64,000 bases of DNA from Flavobacteriaceae bacterium (lineage in GTDB: Bacteria > Bacteroidota > Bacteroidia > Flavobacteriales > Flavobacteriaceae): positions 25,329 to 89,328 of the forward strand of contig PKEA01000029.1 in NCBI GenBank assembly GCA_002862805.1, read 5' to 3'. This document shows positions 1 through 9,947 of the stretch, in pieces. The position numbers were made by a program, and so were the translations under genes. The notes below the pieces were generated by a model. It was not told the origin of the DNA. It made no database searches and worked only from the letters and a program-made list of their open reading frames with translations. Position 1 is the first letter of the stretch. Each line of letters opens with the position of its first letter.

Positions 1-2
1 GG

Positions 3-104
3 GTAAATTGGTTAACAGGAGAAGAAAAGTCAGAATTTAAATATGAAACAACAAAAGACCTTCCTTATCCATATTTCAATCAAGATATTTGGATTGAGGA
101 ATAA
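3..104 (+). CDS. C-terminal end of an unidentified protein (partial)
   Basis: An open frame enters from before the window and stops with TAA at 102-104. About 33 residues are visible, ending in IWIEE, rich in aromatic and acidic residues. There is too little sequence to recognise a family. It lies 17 bp upstream of the next small gene on the same strand, so the two may be co-transcribed. The coding call rests only on the uninterrupted frame and the plausible composition. Confidence 0.5.
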   Translation, partial: VNWLTGEEKSEFKYETTKDLPYPYFNQDIWIEE

Positions 105-121
105 TCTATTTAAAATAAAAT

Positions 122-430
122 ATGAATAAAAAATTAAATGGAATACTCGGTATTGTTGTTTTTGTAATTTTATTTGCCTTTGTGGTTTATATGAAAACGG
201 CTCGTAAAATGGGAAGAAGTGGAATTACCAAACCAAATCAAACTGAAGAGAGAAACAGAGTTCTTGAAGCTTCAAGAAAAAATGAAATGAAAGCTTTTGA
301 AGAAGCCCCAAAAAAAGAGTCTCAACTAAAAGACTCAATTCAGGAGTTACAATTTGAAAGACTAAAGGAAAAAAGTGAAAAGGCTAAAAAAATTCTTGAA
401 TCTTTAAACAAAGACACAGTAAAAAATTAA
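122..430 (+). CDS. Small single-pass membrane protein, function unknown
   Basis: A 102-residue protein I do not recognise. Residues 1-7 are basic, residues 8-24 form one hydrophobic helix (GIVVFVILFAFVVYM), and the remaining ~75 residues are highly charged (Lys/Glu-rich) and look helical or coiled-coil from about residue 45. The layout suggests an inner-membrane anchor with a soluble charged tail. The start is 17 bp after the preceding stop, suggesting an operon with the partial upstream gene. No Shine-Dalgarno is visible, as is usual here. The function cannot be inferred from sequence. Confidence 0.65.
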   Translation: MNKKLNGILGIVVFVILFAFVVYMKTARKMGRSGITKPNQTEERNRVLEASRKNEMKAFEEAPKKESQLKDSIQELQFERLKEKSEKAKKILESLNKDTVKN

Positions 431-478
431 CAATAGTAGTTAATTGTTTTCCTTATTTTTAAGAGAATAGTGTAAAGA

Positions 479-1171
479 TTAACTATAAGAAATATCATTT
501 TCTTTTTCTTCGTTAAAGATCATAAATTTATAAAAAGTAAAATTTGAGACTCCAAATAATAAAATTGTTAGACTTCTAAAAATAGGAGCGTTTAAATAAT
601 ATTTACTTATAAAAAAAACCCCAATTTGAATAACAAAAAGAACGGATGAAATAAGTAACCAAAAATTTTTGTTTTCATCTTCAAAAAGATAATTGTATAA
701 GGCAATTCCGCCTATTAATGATGTTAAGAACCCGTTTAGTATCCAAGGATAAATGTCAGCATTTAAAAATTCATTTATAAGTAAAATAAAATATAAATAA
801 GTAAAGAAAAATGGTATAGAAGCCAAAAATAATGCGAACCAATTTTTATTTTTAATGCTATTATATACAATTAAAAAGATTAAAAATCGATATATAAGAG
901 ATATAATTGAGCCATATAAAGAACGTTCAGGAGTATCTTCCAAAAACATAACATATGCAAAGAAAAACAATATTAAAGCACTTAAATAGATTACGTTTTT
1001 TTTATGAGAATGTAAGAAGTAAATAATTACCAACAAAGGTATTCTTGATCCTCCAATAATATAATTAAGAATTGGAAAATCAGAAAAGTCAAAAAAAGAA
1101 AATACAGCAATTACTATGAAGTAAATGATTGTAAGTATTAAAACAGAACTACTACTGCTTAATGTTTTCAT
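479..1171 (-). CDS. Multi-pass integral membrane protein, function unknown
   Basis: A 230-residue, very hydrophobic protein with about seven predicted transmembrane helices separated by short Lys/Asn loops and ending in a charged tail (EEKENDISYS). I do not recognise a family and see no catalytic motif. It resembles the many small YhhN-like or uncharacterised membrane proteins of flavobacteria in length and helix count, but the resemblance is only architectural. It is transcribed alone: the convergent neighbour ends at 430, and a hairpin at 1211-1239 separates it from the upstream aminopeptidase. Confidence 0.7.
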   Translation of the reverse strand: MKTLSSSSSVLILTIIYFIVIAVFSFFDFSDFPILNYIIGGSRIPLLVIIYFLHSHKKNVIYLSALILFFFAYVMFLEDTPERSLYGSIISLIYRFLIFLIVYNSIKNKNWFALFLASIPFFFTYLYFILLINEFLNADIYPWILNGFLTSLIGGIALYNYLFEDENKNFWLLISSVLFVIQIGVFFISKYYLNAPIFRSLTILLFGVSNFTFYKFMIFNEEKENDISYS

Positions 1172-1210
1172 TTATACTTATTTGATAGCAAAAATATGAA
1201 GCTAAAATAA

Positions 1211-1239
1211 AAAAACGAATCATATAATGATTCGTTTTT
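1211..1239 (-). terminator. Rho-independent terminator of the M1 peptidase gene
   Basis: A 13-bp perfect stem (1211-1223 with 1227-1239) and 3-nt loop lie just after the stop of the minus-strand gene at 1260. The outer pairs are A/T runs, giving a U tract on the minus transcript. Confidence 0.8.
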
Positions 1240-1259
1240 TTATTTTATTTTAAGGAAGT

Positions 1260-3137
1260 TTATTTTTTCTCAAAAACATTGTTTGTTAAGTCAACATCGG
1301 CCATTAATCCGCTTGGATCAATTACGATTGCTTTTATCGACGTTTTTGTTTTTTGTATGTCAAAGCTAAATGTTGGGCTTGACCAATCCCAGCCTTTTAA
1401 AACCGTTCTGTTTATTGAATATGAATTTGGTTTTTCCCAACGCATTAAAGTGTTTGGAATGTAAAACAATTCGTTACTTCCATCTTCATAAACGACAAGT
1501 AAGTCAATAGGCATAGGCATTCTTCCTATTCTTTCCAATGTAACTTTTGTGTTTTTATCAGCATCAGCTACTTCTTTTATTGCATAATCAATTGTGTTGG
1601 TAGTTTGTGTCCAATCTACTAAATACCAATCTAAATTGGCTCCAGAAACTTTTTCAGCCGAACGCTTAATGTCATTTGGAGTAGGGTGCGTTAATTTGTA
1701 ATCTGCGTAATAACGTCTTAAAGTTTTCATTAGATTTTCAGTACCAATTACATAACCTAATTGTGCTAAAAACACTTCACCTTTACTGTATGCGGATATT
1801 CCATATGCCATATTAATGTCATATCTATCGGCATGTGTAGAAAGTGGTTGTTCTTTTCCGCTTTTTACTAAATAACGATAACCGTTATATGCGCCTTCAA
1901 AAGGATTATCTACTTTTTCTTTTCCAGGTAAAACGGTTTCCATTGCTAAATCTGAAATAAATGAAGTAAACCCTTCGTCCATCCATTCATGTTTAGATTC
2001 GTTTGAAGCTAATACAAATTGAAACCAAGAATGTGCAAACTCATGAGCAGTTACTCCAACTAAGCTTCCAAAGCTTCTGTTTCCTGTAATTAACGTACAC
2101 ATTCCGTATTCCATTCCACCATCTCCACCTTGAATAACTGAATATTGTTTGTATGGATATTCACCCACATTCTTATTGAAAAAATCTAATAATTCGGCTG
2201 TTTTTGGCTGAAGGTTTTTCCAGTTTTCTAAGTTTTCAGCTTTGTTTTTATACAAGAAGTGTAGCTCAACATCATTTGGACCTAAAATCATATCATGAAT
2301 ATATTCATTGTCTGCTGCCCAAGTAAAATCATGAACATTTGGCGCCACAAAATGCCATGTTAATGTTTTTGTTCTTTTTGAATGCTTTACTTCTACACCT
2401 TTGTCTTCGTAACCGTGACCAATTTCATTTTTGTTTTGTAAATAACCTGTTCCGCCAACTGTATAATTTTTATCAATTGTAAGTTTCACATCGAAATTCC
2501 CCCAAACTCCATGAAACTCTCTTCCAATATAAGGGTCAGCATGCCAACCTTCGAAATCATATTCGGCTAATTTTGGATACCATTGTGTCATTGAAAGCGC
2601 TACGCCTTCTTCAGAATTTCTTCCAGACCTTCTAACTTGTAGAGGAACTTGACCTTCAAAATCAAGAGTAAAAGTGGTTTTTTGTTTAGGAAGTATAGGT
2701 TCGTTTAGAGTTACTTCTAGGATTGTTCCAACCACTTTTGTTTTTGCGAAAGTACCATCTTGCTTAAAATTTTTAATATTTAAAAATCCTATTTCATTAG
2801 GTTTTAAAGTACTGATTCTGCTTTCTTTTATTTCTTTCCCGCCTTGTTTAAATGATCTAACCATTCGTTTATCTGGATCAGCAATTGTTTGTAATCGCAT
2901 ATCCATTTCACTTCCTGGTTGGAAAGCGTTGTTGTATAGATGGTAGAAAACTTTCTTTAAGGTATCAGAAGAATTATTAGTGTAAACTAATTCCTGACTT
3001 CCGTTGTATTGATAGTTTTTCACATCCATTTTCACATCCATCTTATAATCAGCATGTTGTTGCCAATAACCCGGATTAGGATTGTTTTGTGCAAACCCTA
3101 AAATGGTAAAAAGAGATAAAATAAAGGTTTTTTTCAT
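1260..3137 (-). CDS. Secreted M1-family zinc metallopeptidase
   Basis: A 625-residue aminopeptidase-like enzyme that should cleave N-terminal residues from peptides outside the cytoplasm. Residues 1-16 are a Sec signal peptide ending FAQ. The zinc site is HEFAH near residue 362, followed 18 residues later by the third ligand Glu in WMDEG, i.e. the M1 pattern HExxH-18-E. The substrate-anchoring GAMEN motif appears as GGMEY about 20 residues before the zinc site. The N-terminal half is the beta-saddle domain of the family. It is a monocistronic gene with terminators on both sides. The family assignment is firm; the substrate is unknown. Confidence 0.93.
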   Translation of the reverse strand: MKKTFILSLFTILGFAQNNPNPGYWQQHADYKMDVKMDVKNYQYNGSQELVYTNNSSDTLKKVFYHLYNNAFQPGSEMDMRLQTIADPDKRMVRSFKQGGKEIKESRISTLKPNEIGFLNIKNFKQDGTFAKTKVVGTILEVTLNEPILPKQKTTFTLDFEGQVPLQVRRSGRNSEEGVALSMTQWYPKLAEYDFEGWHADPYIGREFHGVWGNFDVKLTIDKNYTVGGTGYLQNKNEIGHGYEDKGVEVKHSKRTKTLTWHFVAPNVHDFTWAADNEYIHDMILGPNDVELHFLYKNKAENLENWKNLQPKTAELLDFFNKNVGEYPYKQYSVIQGGDGGMEYGMCTLITGNRSFGSLVGVTAHEFAHSWFQFVLASNESKHEWMDEGFTSFISDLAMETVLPGKEKVDNPFEGAYNGYRYLVKSGKEQPLSTHADRYDINMAYGISAYSKGEVFLAQLGYVIGTENLMKTLRRYYADYKLTHPTPNDIKRSAEKVSGANLDWYLVDWTQTTNTIDYAIKEVADADKNTKVTLERIGRMPMPIDLLVVYEDGSNELFYIPNTLMRWEKPNSYSINRTVLKGWDWSSPTFSFDIQKTKTSIKAIVIDPSGLMADVDLTNNVFEKK

Positions 3138-3153
3138 AATTACATGTTTAAAA

Positions 3154-3190
3154 AAACCACAAAGACATTTAAAAAACGGCTTTGTGGTTT
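3154..3190 (-). terminator. Rho-independent terminator after the S8 peptidase gene
   Basis: An 11-bp stem (3154-3164 with 3180-3190) and 15-nt loop are flanked by A/T runs, located between the S8 peptidase stop (3215) and the M1 peptidase start (3137). Confidence 0.7.
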
Positions 3191-3214
3191 AAAATTTAAA
3201 ATATTAAAATTTTA

Positions 3215-4807
3215 TTATTTCGACATTTTTTCAGCCATTAATAATGCATTATAAGCATTAACAATTTTACCTGTTTTAGAAGCATCAGCAAAGTTTACTT
3301 TGTGTTTGTCTTCTCCTACAGTAACTGTGTTTTTTAAAGGAGTTCCACTTTCCATGATAATTTGTTTCACTTGTGAAGCACTTAACTTTGGATAGTAAGA
3401 ACGAATCATTGCAGCAACACCAGCAACGTTTGGCGATGCCATTGAAGTTCCTTGTAAATATTCATACGTTTGGTCTGGAGTAGTAGCATATATTTGTACT
3501 CCAGGAGCATAGATATCTACATTTTTCTTACCATAGTTAGAAAAACTAGCTGCCATTTTAGAACCATATTCTGGGGCTAATGCACCAATAATTAATACAT
3601 TGTTAGAAATTTCAGGAGCACCATCATAAGAATCTGAAGGATATTTGTTTTCAACATCTAAATCTTTAGAGTCATTACCTGCAGCAAAAATAACTAATAC
3701 ATCTTTTTCAGCAGCATATTTTAATGCGTCTTGAACCCATTCTTTATTTGGAGAAAAGTATTTACCGAAAGAACCATTAATTACTTTTGCTCCATTATCT
3801 ACAGCATAACGAATTCCTAAAGCGATATCTTTGTCATACTCATCTCCATTTGGAACAGCTCTAACAGCCATAATTTTTACATTAGTCGCAACACCGTCTC
3901 CACCTTTACCGTTACCTCTAACTTGAGCAACAATTCCTGCTACGTGAGTTCCGTGTTTAGCGTCTTTCGCAACCGGTCCAATTACGTTATTGTTACCATA
4001 TTTTGTATCGTTAATGTCGTTTGGATTATCTCCAACTATAGAACGGCCGTCAAAATCAACATTTAAGTTATAGTTTAATTGACCGTAAACATAGTCAACT
4101 CCACTTTGAATTCTTTTATCGAAAGCTTCTTTAGATTGTCCAGAAAGAATTTGAGTAAACATTCCTTTATATTGAAGAAGTGTTTCATCTGTAGTTTCCA
4201 TTGCTTTAACATCATCTAAATTAAAGTTGTCTTTTTTAAGATGCGCTTTTATAGCTTTATCAGCATTAACAATCATGTCAATTTGCTGTTTAGTTTGCAT
4301 AATTCCAGCTAATTCTTCGTCTAATTGTGCTTTTGCTTTTTCATAATCAGGTGTTCCTGGTCCTTTTTTAACGATACGAGTTAATTCTAACTGTTCATCA
4401 TTACTATCTCCTAGGAAATTCCAACCATTTATATCATCGATGTAACCGTTGTTGTCATCGTCAATTCCATTTCCGGCAATTTCTTTAGGGTTCACCCAAA
4501 TCACCCCTTGTAAGTCTTCATGTCTAATATCTACACCAGAATCTACAATACCAACAATTACAGTTGATCCTTTTTTCCCTTTTAATAATTCAGCATAAGC
4601 TTTATCAACACTCATTCCAGGGACCGTATCTTTCACTAAATCTAAATGACTCCATCTTTTAAGGTCTTTTTCAGCTAAAGGAGTTATTTTTAAAGGTAAA
4701 TTGTCAATGTTCTCTACAGGAGTAGAAACCATAGTTTTAGCACCACCACAACTAGCTAAAGCAAAGGCTAATGCCGCTGTTAAGTACAAAGGTTTAAAAG
4801 TTCTCAT
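3215..4807 (-). CDS. Subtilisin-like (S8) serine protease lipoprotein
   Basis: A 530-residue protease with a lipoprotein signal (LASCGG, Cys at residue 20), so probably anchored to the outer membrane. The catalytic triad is complete: Asp ~89 in VDSGVD, His ~287 in HGTHVAG and Ser ~452 in GTSMASP. Between Asp and His lies an insertion of about 150 residues beyond the usual ~40, Lys/Asp-rich and partly coiled-coil (roughly residues 125-270), which also carries a calcium-type NGIDDDNNGYIDD loop near residue 113. No type IX sorting domain is visible at the C terminus. It is a single-gene unit with its own terminator. Confidence 0.93.
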   Translation of the reverse strand: MRTFKPLYLTAALAFALASCGGAKTMVSTPVENIDNLPLKITPLAEKDLKRWSHLDLVKDTVPGMSVDKAYAELLKGKKGSTVIVGIVDSGVDIRHEDLQGVIWVNPKEIAGNGIDDDNNGYIDDINGWNFLGDSNDEQLELTRIVKKGPGTPDYEKAKAQLDEELAGIMQTKQQIDMIVNADKAIKAHLKKDNFNLDDVKAMETTDETLLQYKGMFTQILSGQSKEAFDKRIQSGVDYVYGQLNYNLNVDFDGRSIVGDNPNDINDTKYGNNNVIGPVAKDAKHGTHVAGIVAQVRGNGKGGDGVATNVKIMAVRAVPNGDEYDKDIALGIRYAVDNGAKVINGSFGKYFSPNKEWVQDALKYAAEKDVLVIFAAGNDSKDLDVENKYPSDSYDGAPEISNNVLIIGALAPEYGSKMAASFSNYGKKNVDIYAPGVQIYATTPDQTYEYLQGTSMASPNVAGVAAMIRSYYPKLSASQVKQIIMESGTPLKNTVTVGEDKHKVNFADASKTGKIVNAYNALLMAEKMSK

Positions 4808-4884
4808 TTGTGTAATTTTTTGGTTATAAATTTTATATATGTCAAAAATCTGCTTAATTTGTTACAAAACAGATATACTTAACT

Positions 4885-5745
4885 TTATTTTAAGATTTCA
4901 TTACAGGTAAAAACATCTTTTAATCTCACCCCTTTTTCGGTATGTTGAACCGTTATTATTTGATTGTGAGAATCATGTTCTAACCATAAATAATAATTAT
5001 TATCAGCAGCAGCTTTTAAAAAAATTTCTTTTTCATCCATCGATAATAAAGGTCTAGTATCATAACCTGTAACATAAGGAATTGGAATATGGCCTGCTGT
5101 TGGTAACATGTCTGCACAAAAAACAATGGTTTTACCTTTGTAATTAATATGTGGTAACATTTGTTTTTCGGTGTGACCGTCTGCGTAAAATATGCCAAAG
5201 CCTAATTCTTTAGAAAAGCCAAAATTTCCATCAGGTCTTTCAATAAAATTTAATTGTCCGCTTTCCTGCATTGGAATAATATTTTCACGTAAAAAAGAAG
5301 CTTTTTCTCTAGCATTTGGTTTGGTTGCCCATTCCCAATGGTTTTCATTAGTCCAAAACTTAGCGTTTTTAAAAGCGACTTCATAACCTGTTTTGTCTTT
5401 GTTCCAGATCACACTTCCTCCGCAATGGTCAAAATGCAAATGTGTCATAAAAACATCGGTGATGTCGTCTCTATGAAATCCTGCATTTTTTAATGATTGG
5501 TCTATACTAAAATCACCCCATTGGTAATAATATCCAAAAAACTTATCCGATTGTTTATCCCCCATTCCATTATCGATCAAGATCAATCGATTTTCGTCTT
5601 CAATTAACAAGCAACGGGCTGCAATATCAATTAAATTATTATTATCAGCCGGATTAGTTCTGTTCCATATAGTTTTTGGAACCACTCCAAACATGGCGCC
5701 TCCGTCTAATTTAAAATTTCCTGCTTCAATAGAATGTATGATCAT
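4885..5745 (-). CDS. Metallo-beta-lactamase-fold hydrolase
   Basis: A 286-residue MBL-fold metallohydrolase with the HxHxDH signature (HLHFDH at residue ~102) and downstream His/Asp ligands (YADGHTE, FCADM, and a C-terminal LEHDSH). The family includes lactonases and other hydrolases using a dinuclear metal site; the substrate is not predictable. I start it at the ATG encoding MIIHSIEAG. The frame extends 16 residues further upstream to 5793, but that extension lacks family character. There is no signal peptide, so it is cytoplasmic. It is divergent from the SUF operon. Confidence 0.88.
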   Translation of the reverse strand: MIIHSIEAGNFKLDGGAMFGVVPKTIWNRTNPADNNNLIDIAARCLLIEDENRLILIDNGMGDKQSDKFFGYYYQWGDFSIDQSLKNAGFHRDDITDVFMTHLHFDHCGGSVIWNKDKTGYEVAFKNAKFWTNENHWEWATKPNAREKASFLRENIIPMQESGQLNFIERPDGNFGFSKELGFGIFYADGHTEKQMLPHINYKGKTIVFCADMLPTAGHIPIPYVTGYDTRPLLSMDEKEIFLKAAADNNYYLWLEHDSHNQIITVQHTEKGVRLKDVFTCNEILK

Positions 5746-5847
5746 ATTAGAATTTTGATGCAAATTACAAAATTCTAAAGAAATCTTCAGCATAGAATTA
5801 AGTATAAAGTAAAACTATCGACCAATAAGTTATAAAAATGTTATTCT

Positions 5848-5880
5848 TTGAGGAAAAAAACATATTATGCCTTATATTTG
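5848..5880 (+). promoter_or_regulatory. Bacteroidota-type promoter of the suf operon
   Basis: A -33 TTG at 5848-5850 and a -7 TATATTTG at 5873-5880, separated by 22 bp, match the Bacteroidota sigma-A consensus TTG / TAnnTTTG. The expected transcript start is about 25 nt before the sufA-like ATG at 5911. Confidence 0.7.
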
Positions 5881-5910
5881 CGGTTAATTTAGACAAAATC
5901 AAAATAACAA

Positions 5911-6240
5911 ATGATTAAAGTTTCTGATGATGCAAGTAAAAAAATCGTAGCAATGATGCAAGAAGATGGTTTTGATGCAACTAAAGATTACGTTAGAGTT
6001 GGCGTAAAAAGTGGTGGTTGTTCTGGCTTGTCTTACGATTTAAAGTTTGACAAAGAGTTGGGAGAAAACGATAAAGTTTTTGAAGATAATGGAGTTAAAA
6101 TAGCGGTTGAAAAGAAAAGCTTTCTTTATCTAGCAGGTACAATTCTAGAATTTTCTGGCGGATTAAACGGAAAAGGTTTTGTATTTAATAACCCTAATGC
6201 ACAAAGAACTTGTGGTTGTGGGGAAAGTTTTTCACTTTAA
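5911..6240 (+). CDS. sufA: A-type iron-sulfur carrier protein (SufA/HesB family)
   Basis: A 109-residue A-type carrier that receives Fe-S clusters from the SufBCD scaffold and passes them to apoproteins. The three invariant cysteines are present: C37 in SGGCSG and C101/C103 in the C-terminal CGCG. Length and motif spacing are typical of the HesB/IscA fold. It is the first gene of the SUF operon, 9 bp ahead of sufB and directly behind a good promoter. SufA and ErpA cannot be told apart by sequence alone; gene context favours SufA. Confidence 0.93.
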   Translation: MIKVSDDASKKIVAMMQEDGFDATKDYVRVGVKSGGCSGLSYDLKFDKELGENDKVFEDNGVKIAVEKKSFLYLAGTILEFSGGLNGKGFVFNNPNAQRTCGCGESFSL

Positions 6241-6249
6241 AAAAAAATA

Positions 6250-7698
6250 ATGTCAAAATATACCGAAGACGACTTAAAAGTCGAATTAGAAAACAAAGAA
6301 TACGAATACGGATTTTACACCGAATTAGACTCGGAAACATTTCCTATAGGTCTTAATGAGGATATTGTTCGTGCAATTTCTTTGAAAAAAGAAGAGCCAG
6401 AATGGATGACAGAATGGCGCTTAGAAGCTTTTCGAGCATGGAAAGAAATGATAGAGCCAGAATGGGCAAATGTTCATTATGCAAAACCAGATTTTCAAGC
6501 CATTTCGTATTATTCAGCACCAAAGAAAGTTGATCCAAACAAGACTTTAGATGATGTTGATCCTGAATTATTAGCGATGTATAAAAAGCTAGGAATTTCA
6601 GTTGACGAACAAAAGAAAATGAATAATATTGCTATGGATATTGTAGTCGATTCTGTTTCTGTAGCTACAACTTTTAAAAAGACTTTAGCAGAAAAAGGCA
6701 TTATTTTCATGAGTATTTCTGAAGCAATAAAAGAGCATCCAGAATTAGTGAGAAAATATTTAGGAACTGTTGTGCCTCAAAAAGATAATTTTTATGCAGC
6801 TTTAAATTCGGCTGTATTCTCAGATGGAAGTTTCTGCTATATTCCAAAAGGAGTTAAATGTCCAATGGAACTTTCTACCTATTTTAGAATAAACCAAGCC
6901 GGAACAGGTCAGTTTGAAAGAACACTTTTAATTGCTGACGAAGGAAGTTATGTTTCATATTTAGAAGGTTGTACAGCTCCAAGTCGTGATGAAAATCAAT
7001 TACACGCAGCCGTTGTTGAGTTAATTGCTTTAGATGATGCAGAAATTAAATATTCAACTGTACAAAACTGGTTTCCAGGAAATAAAGAAGGAAAAGGTGG
7101 TGTTTATAATTTTGTAACGAAAAGAGGTTTGTGTGAGAAAAACGCAAAAATTTCTTGGACACAAGTAGAAACTGGTTCAGCCGTAACTTGGAAATATCCT
7201 TCTTGTGTGTTAAAAGGAGATAATTCAATTGGTGAATTTTATTCAATTGCTGTAACTAATAATTTCCAACAAGCAGATACAGGAACAAAAATGATTCACT
7301 TAGGAAAAAATACTAAGTCAACCATTATATCAAAAGGTATTTCTGCAGGAAAATCACAAAATAGTTATAGAGGTTTAGTACAAATTTCTTCAAGAGCTGA
7401 AAATGCTCGTAACTTTTCACAATGTGACAGTTTGTTGATGGGAAATAATTGTGGAGCACATACTTTTCCATATATAGAAAGTAAAAATACTTCTGCAATA
7501 ATTGAACACGAAGCTACAACCTCAAAAATTGGTGAAGACCAAGTTTTTTATTGTAATCAACGCGGAATTCCAACAGAAAAAGCAATTGCTTTAATTGTAA
7601 ATGGTTTCAGTAAAGAAGTATTGAATAAGTTACCAATGGAATTTGCTGTTGAAGCACAAAAATTATTGGAAATTTCGTTAGAAGGTTCTGTTGGATAG
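6250..7698 (+). CDS. sufB: Fe-S cluster assembly scaffold SufB
   Basis: The 482-residue SufB scaffold subunit, which with SufC and SufD builds nascent Fe-S clusters. Family hallmarks are visible: the [15 protein letters not shown] block near residue 195, LEGCTAP near residue 240, and the C-terminal [15 protein letters not shown] region. Its length fits the standard ~480 aa. It sits 9 bp after sufA and 36 bp before sufC. It acts in the cytoplasm as SufBC2D. Confidence 0.97.
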   Translation: MSKYTEDDLKVELENKEYEYGFYTELDSETFPIGLNEDIVRAISLKKEEPEWMTEWRLEAFRAWKEMIEPEWANVHYAKPDFQAISYYSAPKKVDPNKTLDDVDPELLAMYKKLGISVDEQKKMNNIAMDIVVDSVSVATTFKKTLAEKGIIFMSISEAIKEHPELVRKYLGTVVPQKDNFYAALNSAVFSDGSFCYIPKGVKCPMELSTYFRINQAGTGQFERTLLIADEGSYVSYLEGCTAPSRDENQLHAAVVELIALDDAEIKYSTVQNWFPGNKEGKGGVYNFVTKRGLCEKNAKISWTQVETGSAVTWKYPSCVLKGDNSIGEFYSIAVTNNFQQADTGTKMIHLGKNTKSTIISKGISAGKSQNSYRGLVQISSRAENARNFSQCDSLLMGNNCGAHTFPYIESKNTSAIIEHEATTSKIGEDQVFYCNQRGIPTEKAIALIVNGFSKEVLNKLPMEFAVEAQKLLEISLEGSVG

Positions 7699-7734
7699 TT
7701 AAATAATTAATTAAGAATAAAACACATTCAAAAA

Positions 7735-8484
7735 ATGTTATCAATAAAAAATTTACACGCTTCAATTGAAGATAAAGAAATATTAAAAGGAATTAACCTT
7801 GAAGTTAAAGCAGGTGAAGTACATGCGATTATGGGACCAAATGGCGCTGGAAAATCTACATTATCTTCTATTATTGCTGGAAATGAAAATTACGAAGTTA
7901 CACAAGGTGAAATTTTCTTAGAAGGAGAAGACTTATCAGAATTAGCACCAGAAGAAAGAGCGCACAAAGGTGTTTTCTTATCATTTCAATATCCAGTTGA
8001 AATCCCAGGTGTTTCGGTAACGAACTTTATTAAAACTGCAATTAACGAAAGCAGAAAAGCAAAAGGTTTAGAGGACATGCCTGCTAACGAAATGCTAAAG
8101 TTGATTCGTGAAAAATCAGAATTATTAGAAATTGATCGTAAGTTTTTATCTCGTTCGTTAAACGAAGGTTTTTCTGGAGGAGAAAAGAAAAGAAATGAAA
8201 TTTTTCAAATGGCAATGTTAGAACCTAAAGTGGCTATTTTAGATGAAACCGATTCTGGTTTGGATATCGATGCACTTAGAATTGTTGCCAATGGTGTTAA
8301 TAAATTAAAAAGCAAAGACAATGCAGTAGTTGTAATTACGCATTATCAAAGACTTTTAGAATATATTGTTCCCGATTTTGTTCATGTATTAATGGATGGA
8401 AAAATTGTGAAATCAGGAGGAAAAGAATTGGCTTTAGAGTTAGAAGAAAGAGGTTACGATTGGATTAAAGCTGAATTAGTCTAA
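7735..8484 (+). CDS. sufC: Fe-S assembly ATPase SufC
   Basis: A 249-residue ABC-type ATPase that powers the SufBCD scaffold. It has Walker A GPNGAGKST (residues 34-42), a signature motif of SufC type (NEGFSGGEKKR, ~residue 144), Walker B VAILDETDSGLD and an H-loop VITHYQR. No membrane segments are present, as expected for this non-transport ABC protein. It lies 11 bp ahead of sufD in the same operon. Confidence 0.97.
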   Translation: MLSIKNLHASIEDKEILKGINLEVKAGEVHAIMGPNGAGKSTLSSIIAGNENYEVTQGEIFLEGEDLSELAPEERAHKGVFLSFQYPVEIPGVSVTNFIKTAINESRKAKGLEDMPANEMLKLIREKSELLEIDRKFLSRSLNEGFSGGEKKRNEIFQMAMLEPKVAILDETDSGLDIDALRIVANGVNKLKSKDNAVVVITHYQRLLEYIVPDFVHVLMDGKIVKSGGKELALELEERGYDWIKAELV

Positions 8485-8495
8485 AGACAAAAAAA

Positions 8496-9812
8496 ATGGA
8501 ATTAAAAGATAAATTAATATCGTCATTTATGGCATTTGAAGAAAAAATTGACACTTCTTCTTCATTACATGATGTTCGATCTGCAGCAATAAAAAATTTC
8601 GAAAACAAAGGTTTTCCTTCTAAAAAAGAAGAAGCTTGGAAATATACTTCTTTAAATGCAGTTTTAAAGAATGATTTTTCGGTTTTCCCAAAAAAGGAAA
8701 ATGCAGTTGAATTTGCAACTGTAAAAAAATATTTTTTACACGACGTTGATACTTATAAAGTAGTTTTCGTGGATGGAATTTTTTCTTCTTTCTTATCTTC
8801 AACAACACATGATGGATTAGATGTTTGTTTAATGTCTTCTGCCTTGAACAAACCGAAATACAAGATGGTTATTGACGAGTATTTCAATAAAATTGCCAGC
8901 AAAGACGAAAGTTTAACAACTTTAAATACCGCATTTGCAAAAGAAGGTGCTTATATAAATGTTCCAAAAAGTAAAGTAGTAGATAAACCAATTGAAATTA
9001 TTTACTTTTCAACAGGAAATGAAGCCGCTTTAATGGTTCAACCAAGAAACTTAGTAATTGTAGGAGAAAATGCTCATGTTCAAATTATTGAGCGTCATCA
9101 AAGTTTGAATAGCAATCCTGTTTTAACGAATTCAGTTACCGAAATATTTGCTCAAAAAAGAGCTATTGTAGATTATTATAAAATTCAAAACGACGTACAA
9201 ACAGCCAATTTAATTGACAATACTTACATTGCGCAAAAGCAAGAAAGTAGAGTAGCTGTACATACGTTTTCATTTGGAGGAAATATTACACGTAATAATT
9301 TAAATTTCTATCATCAAGGTGAAAGAATTGACTCAACCTTAAAAGGAATTACAATTATTGGCGACAAACAACATGTTGATCATTATACTTTAGTGCAACA
9401 TGCAACACCAAATTGCGAAAGTCACCAAAATTATAAAACTATTTTAAGCGACAGTTCAACAGGAGTTTTTAACGGAAAAATTTTCGTAGAAAAAGAAGCG
9501 CAAAAAACAAATGCTTTTCAGCAAAACAATAATATTCTTCTAAGTGATAAAGCAACAATTAATGCAAAACCTCAATTAGAAATCTTTGCTGATGATGTTA
9601 AGTGTTCACATGGTTGTACCATTGGTCAATTAGACGAAAGCGCATTATTTTATATGCAACAACGTGGAATTCCTAAAAAAGAAGCTCGTGCGTTATTAAT
9701 GTTTGCATTTTCTAATGAAGTAATTGAAAGTATTAAAATACCTGAATTAAAACAACGTATTACAAAAATTATCGCAACTAAATTAGGTGTAAACTTAGGT
9801 TTCGATTTGTAG
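8496..9812 (+). CDS. sufD: Fe-S assembly scaffold subunit SufD
   Basis: The 438-residue SufD subunit, a parallel beta-helix partner of SufB. It shows the typical N-terminal EEAWKYTSL motif near residue 50 and the conserved C-terminal block with KCSHGCTIGQLDE and MQQRGIPKKEARALL that mirrors SufB. It is the last gene of the first SUF transcript: a strong hairpin terminator follows at 9831-9867, so sufS lies on a separate transcript here. Confidence 0.96.
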   Translation: MELKDKLISSFMAFEEKIDTSSSLHDVRSAAIKNFENKGFPSKKEEAWKYTSLNAVLKNDFSVFPKKENAVEFATVKKYFLHDVDTYKVVFVDGIFSSFLSSTTHDGLDVCLMSSALNKPKYKMVIDEYFNKIASKDESLTTLNTAFAKEGAYINVPKSKVVDKPIEIIYFSTGNEAALMVQPRNLVIVGENAHVQIIERHQSLNSNPVLTNSVTEIFAQKRAIVDYYKIQNDVQTANLIDNTYIAQKQESRVAVHTFSFGGNITRNNLNFYHQGERIDSTLKGITIIGDKQHVDHYTLVQHATPNCESHQNYKTILSDSSTGVFNGKIFVEKEAQKTNAFQQNNNILLSDKATINAKPQLEIFADDVKCSHGCTIGQLDESALFYMQQRGIPKKEARALLMFAFSNEVIESIKIPELKQRITKIIATKLGVNLGFDL

Positions 9813-9830
9813 TAATTTAGATTCATATTA

Positions 9831-9867
9831 AAACATAAAATCCGTCTTTTTGACGGATTTTATGTTT
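9831..9867 (+). terminator. Strong Rho-independent terminator after sufD
   Basis: A 16-bp perfect stem (9831-9846 with 9852-9867) and 5-nt T loop, A/T at the base and GC in the middle. It ends the sufABCD transcript 18 nt after the sufD stop. Confidence 0.9.
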
Positions 9868-9947
9868 TAAATATTTTTTAAAAAATACGTCATTTGCCTT
9901 ATTAATTTTTGTTCCTTAAATATTTAGTTTTACAAAAAACATATATT

